Both the position numbers and the translations under genes were made by a program. Positions 20,581-30,921 of a stretch of DNA of 64,000 nt are shown here, one piece after another (position 1 is the stretch's first letter; the number at the start of each line of letters is the position of its first letter). The stretch lies in the NCBI RefSeq assembly GCF_003025035.1, contig NZ_PYJN01000013.1:496001-560000 (forward strand). Direction: 5' to 3'. The stretch comes from Rhizobium sp. SEMIA4064. Its GTDB lineage: Bacteria > Pseudomonadota > Alphaproteobacteria > Rhizobiales > Rhizobiaceae. The notes under the pieces were generated by a model. It did no database searches and had not been told where the DNA came from. It was given only the letters and a program-made list of their open reading frames with translations.

Positions 20581-20648
20581 CTGAACAACCTCGAAACCAG
20601 TTCATTCGCAAGGGAAGTCATCAATTGGCACCTGCCGATCTCGGCCGT

Positions 20649-21893
20649 TCAATTCGTGAGTTCACGCTGCTGGGGGTCGCTTTTCAATGTATCTTCGATA
20701 TCGGTAGCTTTAGGGCCGGTTGTTTTGGCGTTTTCGATCGCGGTGACGGGCGCTGTTACTGTCTTGGCAGCCACCGTACCGACGCCTTTGACTGTTCCGG
20801 CAATCACAGCGGTGATGTCGTCGCTCAGCCGTACGTCGGAATCGGTGAGCGGCTGCCCGGCAACGAGTCGGGTGCCGATCAACTTGACGATTTCCGGGCT
20901 CTCCGCGAATTTTCCGTGGTTGAGGCTGTCTCCGGTTTTCACCTTGGTAAGATCGATCGCGGTGATCCCAGCGCGTTCGAGCTTGGTGCGGTAGGGTTCT
21001 TCGGCCGGATTGATGGCGCCGAGGCGATAGACATCGCCCGATATCAGTCGGGAGACTGCCAGCGCCCGGTCGTCCTGGGAAACAAAGATCGTGAACTTCG
21101 GCCGCGGCGCGCCCATCTCAACGAACTGTTTCGCGAAAACATCGATGTCGATATCCGGTGATGCCAGGATGACGTTGTGGATTTTCGGGTTCACGCGGCC
21201 ATCCCGGATGCCCATCTGGCGCAACGCCTCCATGGCGAGCCAGGTGCCCATGGAGTGCGCCATGATGGTGATGTCTTTCACCTCTGGATCGCTTGATAAG
21301 GTTCTGAGGGCCGTCTCGAGCGCCGTTCGCGAATAATTCGTGCTCTCCTTATCGTAGTTGTAGTCGAGAAGCCGTGCGCGTGAAGGCCAGGTAAAGAGCA
21401 TCGGCGTCACCTGGGCGCCGGAATCGTGCACGATCTGCGCAAGCCTGAAGACGGAATCCTCGTATTTGTTGTTAAAGCCGTGAACGAAGACCAGCACCTT
21501 TCCGTCGACGGTATGCTGGCTGAACCAAGCACGACCTTCAGCGATGGAGTGCAGCTCGTGAACCCGGGTTACCGCAAACTCCGTCTTTGGATCTGGCGGC
21601 AATTTCTTGGGCCATTGCAGGGTTCCGGGTTTGCGGTTCGGTGGGATGGAGATGGCGACGTCGGTTAGATACGGACGCGGGCTCCGCTCGCCGGAGAAAA
21701 GTGTATTCGGATCACCCGACGGCGCCCGGCTGGTTGCGACCAGCATGTCAACCGTGGAACTGTGCGGAATGGCGGTCGACAGTGCGACCGGCTTCATAAC
21801 CCCCTCGGCATGCCCAGCGCATCCCGCCACGGCAAGGCAGAGACATGCAACCAGACACAAGACCGCGCGTGTAAGCGCCCTCTCGACGAGCAT
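20649..21893 (-). CDS. DUF900 alpha/beta hydrolase, predicted lipoprotein
   Basis: The 414-residue product starts with a lipoprotein signal (hydrophobic 10-24, lipobox VAGC with Cys25), so it should be membrane-anchored. The hydrolase fold shows VLVFVHGFNNKYEDSVFRLAQ (oxyanion side), TPMLFTWPSRARLLDYNYDKEST and the nucleophile elbow IMAHSMGTWLAMEAL, matching the DUF900 family of putative esterases. The substrate is unknown. The start at 21893 is chosen because GGGGAGG precedes it and it places the signal at the N-terminus; an open reading to 22055 lacks this. It lies upstream of the MscS gene on the same strand, an envelope-stress context by inference only. Confidence 0.82.
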   Translation of the reverse strand: MLVERALTRAVLCLVACLCLAVAGCAGHAEGVMKPVALSTAIPHSSTVDMLVATSRAPSGDPNTLFSGERSPRPYLTDVAISIPPNRKPGTLQWPKKLPPDPKTEFAVTRVHELHSIAEGRAWFSQHTVDGKVLVFVHGFNNKYEDSVFRLAQIVHDSGAQVTPMLFTWPSRARLLDYNYDKESTNYSRTALETALRTLSSDPEVKDITIMAHSMGTWLAMEALRQMGIRDGRVNPKIHNVILASPDIDIDVFAKQFVEMGAPRPKFTIFVSQDDRALAVSRLISGDVYRLGAINPAEEPYRTKLERAGITAIDLTKVKTGDSLNHGKFAESPEIVKLIGTRLVAGQPLTDSDVRLSDDITAVIAGTVKGVGTVAAKTVTAPVTAIENAKTTGPKATDIEDTLKSDPQQRELTN

Positions 21894-22422
21894 CAAACCT
21901 ATGCCTCCCCCTCGGCATTCGACAGGTCGGACAAAGTACTGCCGCGAAAATAGAAGTAACGACAGACCGTCCTTCCTTTTCCGAGATCGGATTGTGCGTT
22001 GCGTTAGCCCTGGACAATCCGAAATGGAAGAATGCGCATTTTTGTGTGCCGCCAATAAAGGGACGTCGTCGAGGCCACCATCACCGCGATCATTCGCCTA
22101 AGGCTGCGTTCCCAGTTGTGTTATTATATTATGATGATCGAATTATTTCGTTTCCGCAAGCCAGAGTTCTGCGCCGCTGTATACGCCATTCCGCTAAGTG
22201 GATGGAAGATATAGCGCATCTGGAGCGCAGTCTGCGGCAGGATGCTTGACCCTTCTTCCCGCCGCCTGATTTTCGACGATTTCATTCCTGTCCCTCACAA
22301 TAGTTTTTGACGCGCTTGTTGAAGATGTCCTGGGAGCGCTCTACCTGGTTTTGCCGTAACGCTTTGATCTTGAATTGAGCGGCAGATGGGCGCAAACCTG
22401 CCGACGAATGAAGGGGGAGACC
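21894..22422. other. Intergenic region between divergent DUF900 and VOC genes
   Basis: About 530 bp without a supportable gene. It includes an AT-rich patch near 22120-22155 that could hold a promoter. A 27-codon frame from 22131 is too short to judge. No clear repeat or RNA structure was seen. Confidence 0.5.
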
Positions 22423-23310
22423 ATGATCTCGTCGCCGCATCCGCTCGATCATTTCGTTCTGCCGACGGCCAATATCGCAGGGGCGCGGGAACGGCTGGGT
22501 AAGCTCGGCTTTACCGTCGCCGCCGATGCCCGCCATCCCTTCGGCACGGAAAACGCCTGCGTTTTCTTTCCCGACAATATCTATCTGGAGCCCCTGGGCG
22601 TTGCATCCCAGGAGCAGTGCCAGGCGAGCGTGGCGGAAGGCAATGTTTTCGTCGCCCGCGACCAGGCCTACCGTTTTCGCATCGATGATGAAGGTTTTTC
22701 GGCCATCGTTTTCGGTACGGACGATGCGGTCGCCGATGACGAGCGCTTCCGGGCCAATGCCATGTCTGCCGGAAACATGCTCGATTTTGCGCGGCCGATG
22801 CGCATGCCGGATGGCTCGGAGGTGACGGCAGGTTTCCGTCTCGCTTTCGCAGCCGATCTGCGTTCGCCGGATTTCTTCACCTTTTGCTGCCAGCGCATCA
22901 ATCCGTTGCCGGCTGATCGCGGCGCCTTGGAGCGGCATGCCAATGGCGTGACCGGCATCGCTAGAATTGCCGTATCGACGCCGAAGCCGGCTGCGTTCCG
23001 TGGCTTTTTCGAGCAGGTCGCGGGTGGACCAAAGATAGTCGATCATTCCTTCGGCCTAACTGTCCACGCGGCCAATGCGGGGATCGAGGTCCTGACCCCG
23101 CAAGGCATGGAAGCCTTCTACGATTTGCCGGTGCCGGCCGAGGATCCCGGCCTTCGCGCGCGGGCAATCCTTTTCAAGACCCGCGATCTTTCCGTGACAT
23201 CGGCGCATTTGACTGCTAACGGCGTCACATACACGCGTAAGAACAATCGTATTCTGGCAAAGCCCGCCCCCGGACAGGGCGCGCTGTTCGCCTTCGAGGA
23301 GATAGCATGA
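22423..23310 (+). CDS. VOC/glyoxalase-like domain protein
   Basis: The 295-residue product opens with [27 protein letters not shown], the beta-alpha-beta start of a vicinal oxygen chelate domain of the Glyoxalase_3-like kind, with a second half from about residue 175 ([22 protein letters not shown]). Such proteins bind a metal and act on small ligands; this one has no known substrate. The ATG at 22423 has a strong AAGGGGGAGA site. Its stop overlaps the kdsA ATG by four bases, so the two are co-translated, though a role in KDO synthesis is not implied. Confidence 0.75.
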   Translation: MISSPHPLDHFVLPTANIAGARERLGKLGFTVAADARHPFGTENACVFFPDNIYLEPLGVASQEQCQASVAEGNVFVARDQAYRFRIDDEGFSAIVFGTDDAVADDERFRANAMSAGNMLDFARPMRMPDGSEVTAGFRLAFAADLRSPDFFTFCCQRINPLPADRGALERHANGVTGIARIAVSTPKPAAFRGFFEQVAGGPKIVDHSFGLTVHAANAGIEVLTPQGMEAFYDLPVPAEDPGLRARAILFKTRDLSVTSAHLTANGVTYTRKNNRILAKPAPGQGALFAFEEIA

Positions 23311-24146
23311 GCACGAATTCCGAAGTGACCGTTGGCGAGGGAGCCTCCAAGGTCCTGTTCTCCAACTCGTCAAAGCTTTCGCTGATTGCTGGCCCCTGCC
23401 AGATGGAAAGCCGCGACCACGCTTTCATGGTTGCCGGTGTCCTGAAAGAACTCTGCGGCAAGCTCGGCATCGGCCTTGTCTACAAATCGTCCTTTGACAA
23501 GGCGAACCGCACCTCGCTGTCAGGCAAGCGCGGCATCGGTCTGGAAATGGCACTGGAAGTCTTTGCCGACCTCAAGAAGGAATATGGCTTTCCGGTTTTG
23601 ACCGACATCCACACGGAAGAGCAGTGCGCCATTGTCGCCGAGACGGTCGATATTCTGCAGATCCCGGCCTTCCTGTCGCGCCAGACCGACCTGCTGGTTG
23701 CAGCTGCCAAGACCGGCCGCGTCGTCAACGTCAAGAAGGGACAGTTTCTCGCGCCCTGGGACATGAAGAATGTGCTCGCCAAGCTGAACGACAGCGGCAA
23801 TCCGAATATCCTACTCTGCGAGCGCGGCGCCTCCTTCGGCTATAACACGTTGGTTTCCGATATGCGCTCGCTGCCGATCATGGCGGCAATGGGTGCGCCG
23901 GTGGTCTTCGACGCGACCCATTCCGTGCAGCAGCCGGGCGGGCAGGGCGGTTCGACCGGCGGCGATCGCCGATTCGTCGAAACCTTGGCGCGCGCAGCGG
24001 TCGCTGTCGGCGTTGCCGGCGTCTTCGTCGAGACGCATGAAGACCCGGACAATGCGCCGTCTGATGGTCCGAACATGGTGTATCTGAAGGACATGCCGCA
24101 GCTTCTGGAAAAGCTGCTTGCCTTCGACGCGATCGCCAAGGCCTGA
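23307..24146 (+). CDS. kdsA: 3-deoxy-8-phosphooctulonate synthase
   Basis: KdsA condenses PEP and arabinose 5-phosphate to KDO 8-phosphate for the lipopolysaccharide inner core. The 279-residue TIM-barrel protein has [28 protein letters not shown], the [15 protein letters not shown] block and a C-terminal [16 protein letters not shown], all typical. It overlaps the VOC gene start-to-stop and precedes eno, whose product makes the PEP substrate. The pairing of kdsA and eno is common in alphaproteobacteria. Confidence 0.96.
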   Translation: MSTNSEVTVGEGASKVLFSNSSKLSLIAGPCQMESRDHAFMVAGVLKELCGKLGIGLVYKSSFDKANRTSLSGKRGIGLEMALEVFADLKKEYGFPVLTDIHTEEQCAIVAETVDILQIPAFLSRQTDLLVAAAKTGRVVNVKKGQFLAPWDMKNVLAKLNDSGNPNILLCERGASFGYNTLVSDMRSLPIMAAMGAPVVFDATHSVQQPGGQGGSTGGDRRFVETLARAAVAVGVAGVFVETHEDPDNAPSDGPNMVYLKDMPQLLEKLLAFDAIAKA

Positions 24147-24199
24147 GAAATGGGAGGCGTTCAACAGGCTGACATGAACTTGCGCTACGCGGCCTGTAG

Positions 24200-25570
<1,371 letters not shown>

Positions 25571-25584
25571 TAGTCGATACCCCT

Positions 25585-25652
25585 GAAAATCCGCGGGATT
25601 TTCGCAAAGGCTTATTCTGCGTCGAATAACAATCCGAGTCGGCTTATAAGCC
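25585..25652 (+). other. Hairpin cluster downstream of eno
   Basis: GAAAATCC (25585-25592) and GGATTTTC (25596-25603) form an 8-bp stem. TTATTC and GAATAA pair in the next 20 bases, and GGCTTATAAGCC (25641-25652) is a perfect 12-bp palindrome. Together with the terminator that follows, four potential hairpins lie in about 115 bp. These may protect the eno mRNA 3' end. Confidence 0.45.
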
Positions 25653-25670
25653 AATAATTTCCAGCTCTTG

Positions 25671-25698
25671 AACCGCGCTTTCGGGCGCGGTTTTTTGT
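25671..25698 (+). terminator. Intrinsic terminator of eno
   Basis: AACCGCGC (25671-25678) pairs with GCGCGGTT (from 25685) and runs into six T residues. Confidence 0.9.
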
Positions 25699-25759
25699 TG
25701 GAAAAATGGCAGAGTCAACGGATGGTTAATCTCTGGCGGCTAGTGTTGTCAGAGATGTT

Positions 25760-25806
25760 TGATTTAGCGTGATCTTATCGGAAGCCACTTCGCATTTCCG
25801 TCGCGG
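25760..25806. repeat. Degenerate rhizobial intergenic repeat (copy 1)
   Basis: The 20 bases from TTTGATTT at about 25759 match those at about 30798 in 18 positions, and the shared GGAA-CACTTCGCA core follows. It fills the eno-ftsB gap. Confidence 0.5.
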
Positions 25807-25854
25807 ACTTGGGGTTCAAGATCATTCTCGACAGAGCGTTTTGAGCAAGCGAGT

Positions 25855-26166
25855 ATGTGGACAAAATATCATAAGAAGAGAAAGTTCGGCCGTTTCGTTC
25901 TCCCCGCCATCACGGTCGCCTTCGTGAGCTATTTCGGCTATCACTGCATTCACGGCGATTACGGTCTGAAGGCGACCGAGGTCTTCGAGAAGCAGCGCAT
26001 CGATCGCAGCAAGGAACTCGCCGATCTCGTCGCCAAGCGCGAACGCCTTGAAAAAGAAGTGGCATTGCTCAGCGATGGCTCGCTGGACAAGGATATGCTT
26101 GACCAATATGCGCGCTATCAATTGACCTACTCGAAGGACGATGAGATCGTTATCTTCAACAAATAG
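25855..26166 (+). CDS. ftsB: Septum formation initiator FtsB/DivIC-like
   Basis: FtsB is a small bitopic division protein that bridges FtsL and FtsQ at the septum. The 103-residue product has a basic cytoplasmic start (KYHKKRKFGR), one membrane helix at about 12-30, then a coiled coil (about 40-75, KELADLVAKRERLEKEVALL) and a short C-terminal segment with DKDMLDQYARYQLTY. The position between eno and pdhA is the usual one. An intrinsic terminator follows. Confidence 0.9.
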   Translation: MWTKYHKKRKFGRFVLPAITVAFVSYFGYHCIHGDYGLKATEVFEKQRIDRSKELADLVAKRERLEKEVALLSDGSLDKDMLDQYARYQLTYSKDDEIVIFNK

Positions 26167-26170
26167 TCAC

Positions 26171-26204
26171 AATTAACCGAATTCTGGTTAATTGCTTTTT
26201 TTAT
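26171..26204 (+). terminator. Terminator of ftsB
   Basis: AATTAACC (26171-26178) and GGTTAATT (26186-26193) form a perfect 8-bp AT-rich stem followed by a run of seven T residues. Stem stability is modest, but the layout is classical. Confidence 0.75.
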
Positions 26205-26271
26205 AAGCATATCAATCGCTTGCGAAGAATATGAGCCATGCAATTATAGCATTGCTGTGGCGAGCAATCTT

Positions 26272-26315
26272 CCCTATGTTACGCGGCACTACATAACGAG
26301 GCCACTCACATAGGG
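26272..26315 (+). promoter_or_regulatory. Inverted repeat overlapping the pdhA ribosome site
   Basis: CCCTATGT (26272-26279) is complementary to ACATAGGG (26308-26315), and the second arm overlaps the TAGGGAGAG ribosome site of pdhA. If transcribed, the hairpin would mask the site; as DNA it could be an operator. Confidence 0.45.
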
Positions 26316-26323
26316 AGAGTTGA

Positions 26324-27367
26324 ATGGCGCCGCGAAAATCCGCGTCCGTTTCCAGCCGCAAGACGACATCCAAGCCTGCCAAAGACACCAATGGTGGTGC
26401 GATCGCGGAATTCGACCGCGATGCGGAACTCAAGGCCTATCGTGAGATGCTCCTGATCCGCCGCTTCGAAGAGAAGGCCGGCCAGCTCTACGGCATGGGC
26501 TTCATCGGCGGCTTCTGTCACCTCTACATCGGTCAGGAAGCTGTCGTCGTCGGCATGCAATTGGCGCTGAAGGAAGGCGACCAGGTCATAACCGGCTACC
26601 GCGATCACGGCCATATGCTGGCGACTGGCATGAGCGCCCGCGGCGTCATGGCCGAGCTTACCGGACGCCGGGGCGGCTATTCCCGAGGGAAGGGCGGCTC
26701 CATGCACATGTTCTCCAAGGAGAAGAACTTCTACGGCGGCCACGGCATCGTCGGCGCGCAGGTCTCGCTTGGCACCGGCCTCGGCTTCGCCAACTGGTAT
26801 CGCGGCAATGACAATGTCAGCGTCGCCTATTTCGGCGATGGCGCGGCCAACCAGGGCCAGGTTTCTGAAAGCTTCAACATGGCGCAGCTCTGGAAGCTGC
26901 CGGTGATCTACGTGATCGAGAACAACCGTTACGCCATGGGCACGTCGACGGCGCGCGCAACCGCGCAGTCCGACTTCTCCAAGCGTGGTACCTCCTTCGG
27001 CATTCCCGGCATCCAGGTCGACGGCATGGATGTCCGCGCCGTCAAGGCTGCTGCCGACGAAGCAGTCGAATATTGCCGTTCCGGCAAAGGCCCGATCATT
27101 CTGGAAATGCTGACCTATCGCTACCGCGGCCATTCCATGTCGGACCCGGCCAAGTATCGTTCCAAGGACGAAGTGCAGAAGATGCGCTCCGAGCATGACC
27201 CGATCGAGCAGGTTCGCGCTCGCCTTCTGGAAAAGGGTTGGGCGTCGGAAGACGAGCTGAAGGCGATTGATAAGGACGTCCGCGACATTGTCGCCGACAG
27301 CGCCGATTTCGCCCAGAACGATCCGGAGCCGGATGCATCCGAGCTCTACACCGACATTCTGCTCTAA
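26324..27367 (+). CDS. pdhA: Pyruvate dehydrogenase E1 alpha subunit
   Basis: PdhA with PdhB forms the thiamine-diphosphate E1 heterotetramer that decarboxylates pyruvate. The 347-residue product has a low-complexity basic start (about 1-25), [21 protein letters not shown], the ThDP motif [17 protein letters not shown] followed by [11 protein letters not shown], and [13 protein letters not shown] in the loop phosphorylated in mitochondrial homologues. It heads the pdhA-pdhB-pdhC operon, with pdhB 17 bp downstream. The leader holds an inverted repeat over the ribosome site. Confidence 0.97.
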   Translation: MAPRKSASVSSRKTTSKPAKDTNGGAIAEFDRDAELKAYREMLLIRRFEEKAGQLYGMGFIGGFCHLYIGQEAVVVGMQLALKEGDQVITGYRDHGHMLATGMSARGVMAELTGRRGGYSRGKGGSMHMFSKEKNFYGGHGIVGAQVSLGTGLGFANWYRGNDNVSVAYFGDGAANQGQVSESFNMAQLWKLPVIYVIENNRYAMGTSTARATAQSDFSKRGTSFGIPGIQVDGMDVRAVKAAADEAVEYCRSGKGPIILEMLTYRYRGHSMSDPAKYRSKDEVQKMRSEHDPIEQVRARLLEKGWASEDELKAIDKDVRDIVADSADFAQNDPEPDASELYTDILL

Positions 27368-27384
27368 TCGGGGAGGGACGATCC

Positions 27385-28758
27385 ATGCCCATCGATATTC
27401 TTATGCCCGCCCTGTCTCCGACGATGGAAGAGGGCACCCTTTCCAAATGGCTCAAGCAGGAAGGCGACAAGGTCACTTCCGGTGACGTCATTGCCGAAAT
27501 CGAAACCGACAAGGCGACCATGGAAGTGGAAGCCGTCGACGAAGGCACGATCGGCAAACTGCTGATCCAGGCCGGCACCGAAGGCGTCAAGGTCAACACC
27601 AAGATCGCGATCCTGTTGCAGGACGGCGAGTCCGCCTCGGATATCTCGACGGCCAAGGCTGCTCCGGCTGCCGAACCGGTCAAGACCGAAGCTCCGGCCG
27701 CTGCCGCTGCTCCGGCACCCGTTCCGGCGCAGCCGAAGACCGCGCCTGCTGATCCGGAAATCCCGGCCGGCACGGAAATGGTATCGATGACGGTGCGTGA
27801 AGCACTGCGCGACGCCATGGCCGAAGAAATGCGCGCCGATCCGGACGTCTTCGTCATGGGTGAAGAAGTTGCCGAATACCAGGGCGCATACAAGGTTACC
27901 CAGGGCCTGCTGCAGGAATTCGGCCCTCGCCGCGTTGTCGATACCCCGATTACCGAGCATGGTTTTGCCGGTGTCGGCGTCGGTGCCGCCATGGCCGGCC
28001 TTCGTCCGATCGTCGAGTTCATGACCTTCAACTTCGCCATGCAGGCGATCGACCACATCATCAACTCCGCCGCCAAGACCCTTTATATGTCCGGCGGCCA
28101 GATGGGCGCTCCGATCGTCTTCCGCGGCCCGAACGGCGCGGCTGCTCGCGTTGCCGCCCAGCACAGCCAGGACTATGCCGCTTGGTACAGCCAGATTCCG
28201 GGCCTCAAGGTCGTGATGCCCTATACGGCAGCCGACGCCAAGGGCCTGCTGAAGGCCGCGATCCGCGATCCGAACCCGGTCATCTTCCTTGAAAACGAAA
28301 TTCTCTACGGCCAGCACTTCGACGTGCCGAAGCTTGACAATTTCGTTCTGCCGATCGGCAAGGCCCGCATCCATCGCTCGGGCAAGGACGCAACGGTCGT
28401 CTCCTTCGGCATCGGCATGACCTATGCCACCAAGGCAGTTGCCGAGCTGGAAGCCCAGGGTATTGACGTCGAGCTGATCGACCTTCGCACCATCCGCCCG
28501 ATGGACCTGCCGACAATCATCGAATCCGTCAAGAAGACGGGCCGCTTGGTGACCGTCGAGGAAGGCTATCCGCAGTCTTCCGTCGGCACGGAAATCGCCA
28601 CCCGCGTCATGCAGCAGGCCTTCGATTATCTCGATGCGCCGATCTTGACGATTGCTGGCAAGGATGTGCCCATGCCCTACGCCGCCAACCTCGAGAAGCT
28701 CGCGCTTCCGAATGTCGGTGAAGTGGTCGATGCGGTGAAAGCCGTTTGCTACAAATAA
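27385..28758 (+). CDS. pdhB: Pyruvate dehydrogenase E1 beta subunit with N-terminal lipoyl domain
   Basis: The 457-residue protein begins with a lipoyl domain (residues 1-78; lipoyl Lys43 in [11 protein letters not shown]), then an Ala/Pro linker (about 90-125), then the E1 beta transketolase-like domain (from about 133, [24 protein letters not shown]). Most E1 beta subunits lack the lipoyl part; the fusion is known in alphaproteobacteria such as Sinorhizobium. The lipoyl domain is nearly identical to that of PdhC next door. LipA and LpdA, which make and reoxidise the lipoyl group, are encoded 2-6 kb downstream. Confidence 0.96.
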   Translation: MPIDILMPALSPTMEEGTLSKWLKQEGDKVTSGDVIAEIETDKATMEVEAVDEGTIGKLLIQAGTEGVKVNTKIAILLQDGESASDISTAKAAPAAEPVKTEAPAAAAAPAPVPAQPKTAPADPEIPAGTEMVSMTVREALRDAMAEEMRADPDVFVMGEEVAEYQGAYKVTQGLLQEFGPRRVVDTPITEHGFAGVGVGAAMAGLRPIVEFMTFNFAMQAIDHIINSAAKTLYMSGGQMGAPIVFRGPNGAAARVAAQHSQDYAAWYSQIPGLKVVMPYTAADAKGLLKAAIRDPNPVIFLENEILYGQHFDVPKLDNFVLPIGKARIHRSGKDATVVSFGIGMTYATKAVAELEAQGIDVELIDLRTIRPMDLPTIIESVKKTGRLVTVEEGYPQSSVGTEIATRVMQQAFDYLDAPILTIAGKDVPMPYAANLEKLALPNVGEVVDAVKAVCYK

Positions 28759-28773
28759 GGGGAGGGCTCTTCG

Positions 28774-30126
28774 ATGCCTATCAACATCACCATGCCTGCC
28801 CTCTCGCCGACCATGGAAGAGGGCAACCTCGCCAAGTGGCTGGTCAAGGAAGGCGATAAGATCAAGTCCGGTGACGTCATCGCCGAGATCGAGACCGACA
28901 AGGCGACGATGGAAGTCGAAGCCGTCGACGAAGGCACAGTTGCCAAGATCGTCGTTCCCGCCGGTACCGAAGGCGTCAAGGTCAATGCGCTGATCGCGGT
29001 TCTGGCCGGCGAAGGCGAGGACGTCTCCGCTGCTGCTTCAGGCGCTGCCGCTCCGGCTGCAGCACCTGCCGCCGCGGCACCAGCGCCGAAGGCGGAAACG
29101 GCTCCGGCTCAATCCGCACCGGCCGCACAGCCGGCGCCGGTCGTGCCCGCCGCTCTTTCGACGGACGGCCAGCGCACCTTCGCATCGCCGCTCGCTCGCC
29201 GGCTTGCCAAGGAATCCGGCATTGATCTGGCCGCGCTCGTCGGCTCCGGCCCGCATGGCCGCGTGGTCAAGAAGGACATCGAAGCTGCCGTCTCCGGCGG
29301 TGTCGCCAAGGCCGCTCCGGCTGCTGCTCCCGCAGCTCTGCCGGCCGCTGCTGCACAGGCTCCGGCCGCAGCCGCTCCGAAGGGCATGTCTGATGATGCC
29401 GTTCTCAAGCTGTTCGAGCCCGGTTCCTACGAGCTTGTGCCGCATGACGGCATGCGCAAGACGATTGCCAAGCGCCTGCAGGAATCCAAGCAGACGATCC
29501 CGCACTTCTACGTCTCGGTCGATTGCGAACTCGATGCACTGCTGGCGCTCCGCACGCAGCTCAACGATTCCGCTCCGAAGTCGAAGGACGGTGCTCCGGC
29601 CTACAAGCTCTCCGTCAACGACATGGTCATCAAGGCCCTGGCGCTGGCGCTGCGCGACGTTCCGGATGCCAACGTGTCCTGGACCGACAGCAGCATGGTC
29701 AAGCACAAGCATGCCGATGTCGGCGTTGCCGTCTCCATTCCGGGCGGCCTGATCACGCCGATCATCCGCAGCGCCGAGCTGAAGACGCTGTCTGCCATCT
29801 CCAACGAGATGAAGGACTATGGCAAGCGCGCCAAGGAACGCAAGCTGAAGCCCGAGGAGTACCAGGGCGGTACAACGGCCGTGTCCAATATGGGCATGAT
29901 GGGCGTCAAGAACTTCGCCGCCGTCGTCAACCCGCCGCATGCGACCATTCTGGCCGTCGGCGCGGGCGAACAGCGTGTGATCGTCAAGAAGGGTGAAATG
30001 GCCATCGCCACTATGATGACCGTCACGCTGTCGACCGACCATCGCGCCGTCGACGGTGCGCTTGGTGCCGAGCTCCTGGCTGCCTTCAAGGGCTACATCG
30101 AAAATCCGATGGGGATGCTCGTCTGA
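28774..30126 (+). CDS. pdhC: Pyruvate dehydrogenase E2, dihydrolipoyl acetyltransferase
   Basis: E2 forms the core of the complex and transfers acetyl from lipoate to CoA. The 450-residue protein has one lipoyl domain (1-78, Lys43), an Ala/Pro linker, the peripheral subunit-binding domain (about 136-171, [15 protein letters not shown] then [14 protein letters not shown]), a second Ala/Pro linker (175-202) and the catalytic domain, with the active-site His423 and Asp427 in DHRAVDG. It sits 15 bp after pdhB. The single lipoyl domain on E2 is complemented by the one on PdhB. Confidence 0.97.
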   Translation: MPINITMPALSPTMEEGNLAKWLVKEGDKIKSGDVIAEIETDKATMEVEAVDEGTVAKIVVPAGTEGVKVNALIAVLAGEGEDVSAAASGAAAPAAAPAAAAPAPKAETAPAQSAPAAQPAPVVPAALSTDGQRTFASPLARRLAKESGIDLAALVGSGPHGRVVKKDIEAAVSGGVAKAAPAAAPAALPAAAAQAPAAAAPKGMSDDAVLKLFEPGSYELVPHDGMRKTIAKRLQESKQTIPHFYVSVDCELDALLALRTQLNDSAPKSKDGAPAYKLSVNDMVIKALALALRDVPDANVSWTDSSMVKHKHADVGVAVSIPGGLITPIIRSAELKTLSAISNEMKDYGKRAKERKLKPEEYQGGTTAVSNMGMMGVKNFAAVVNPPHATILAVGAGEQRVIVKKGEMAIATMMTVTLSTDHRAVDGALGAELLAAFKGYIENPMGMLV

Positions 30127-30151
30127 GCCTTGTCACGACACGGAGGCATGA

Positions 30152-30793
30152 ATGACCAAGACCGTTCTGTGTTATGGCGACTCGCTGACATGGGGCTATA
30201 GCGCCGAAACGATCGGTCGTCATGCCTTCGAAGATCGGTGGCCGAGCGTGCTGCAAAAGGCGCTCGGCAATCAGGTCCGGTTGATCCCGGAAGGGCTGAA
30301 CGGCCGCACCACGGCTTTCGACGATCATCTCGCCGATTGCGACCGTAACGGTGCAAAGGTATTGCCGACGATCCTGCAGACGCACGCGCCGCTCGATCTC
30401 ATCATCATCATGCTGGGCACCAACGACATGAAGCCGGTGATCGCCGGTTCGGCCTTTGCTGCCTTGCAGGGCATCAGCCGGTTGATTCAGCTTATACGCA
30501 ATCATACATGGGCGTTCGATTATGAAGTCCCCGACATTCTGATCGTGGCGCCCCCTGTTATTACTGAGACCGCCAATCCGGCCTTCGCCGCCCATTACCT
30601 CGGCGCGATCAAGGAGTCGGCGAAGCTTGCGACGCTCTACCGCGATCTGGCTGACGAGCTTGGCTGCGGCTTTTTCGATGCAGGCACGGTTGCCGTCACC
30701 ACACCGCTTGATGGCGTGCATCTCGACGCAGAAAACACCCGGGCGCTTGGCCGCGGCCTTGAGCCGATCGTGCGAGTGATGCTCGGACTTTAA
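30152..30793 (+). CDS. SGNH/GDSL-family hydrolase (arylesterase-like)
   Basis: The 213-residue product has the SGNH blocks: VLCYGDSLTWGY with the catalytic Ser (GDSL), a Gly in the second block, GTNDMK, and DGVHLDAENT with the Asp-His pair near the C-terminus. Such enzymes hydrolyse small esters or acyl groups; the physiological substrate is unknown. No signal peptide is visible, so it is cytoplasmic. It lies 25 bp after pdhC on the same strand, and as I recall other rhizobia also keep an arylesterase between pdhC and lpdA. Confidence 0.85.
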   Translation: MTKTVLCYGDSLTWGYSAETIGRHAFEDRWPSVLQKALGNQVRLIPEGLNGRTTAFDDHLADCDRNGAKVLPTILQTHAPLDLIIIMLGTNDMKPVIAGSAFAALQGISRLIQLIRNHTWAFDYEVPDILIVAPPVITETANPAFAAHYLGAIKESAKLATLYRDLADELGCGFFDAGTVAVTTPLDGVHLDAENTRALGRGLEPIVRVMLGL

Positions 30794-30797
30794 CTAT

Positions 30798-30866
30798 TTG
30801 ATTGAGCATGATCTTACCTGAAAACTGCTTCACAGTTTTCGCTTTGCGGTTCGGCATCGTGCTTCG
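30798..30866. repeat. Rhizobial intergenic repeat (copy 2)
   Basis: The element starts TTTGATTGAGCATGATCTTA and carries the GAAAACTGCTTCACAGTTTTC core in two shorter arms; GAGCATGATC at 30804-30813 and GCATCGTGCTT near 30855 are imperfect inverted ends. It fills the gap before lpdA. It resembles rhizobial mosaic elements I know. Confidence 0.55.
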
Positions 30867-30921
30867 GAAAAATCAAGGCGAGCTGAGCTTCGACCGGCCG
30901 CCAACCAAAGGCAGGAAACAT

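Noticed and set aside
22131..22214. 27-codon frame in the DUF900-VOC gap
   Set aside because: Too short to judge, no ribosome site, no repeat or known peptide family.
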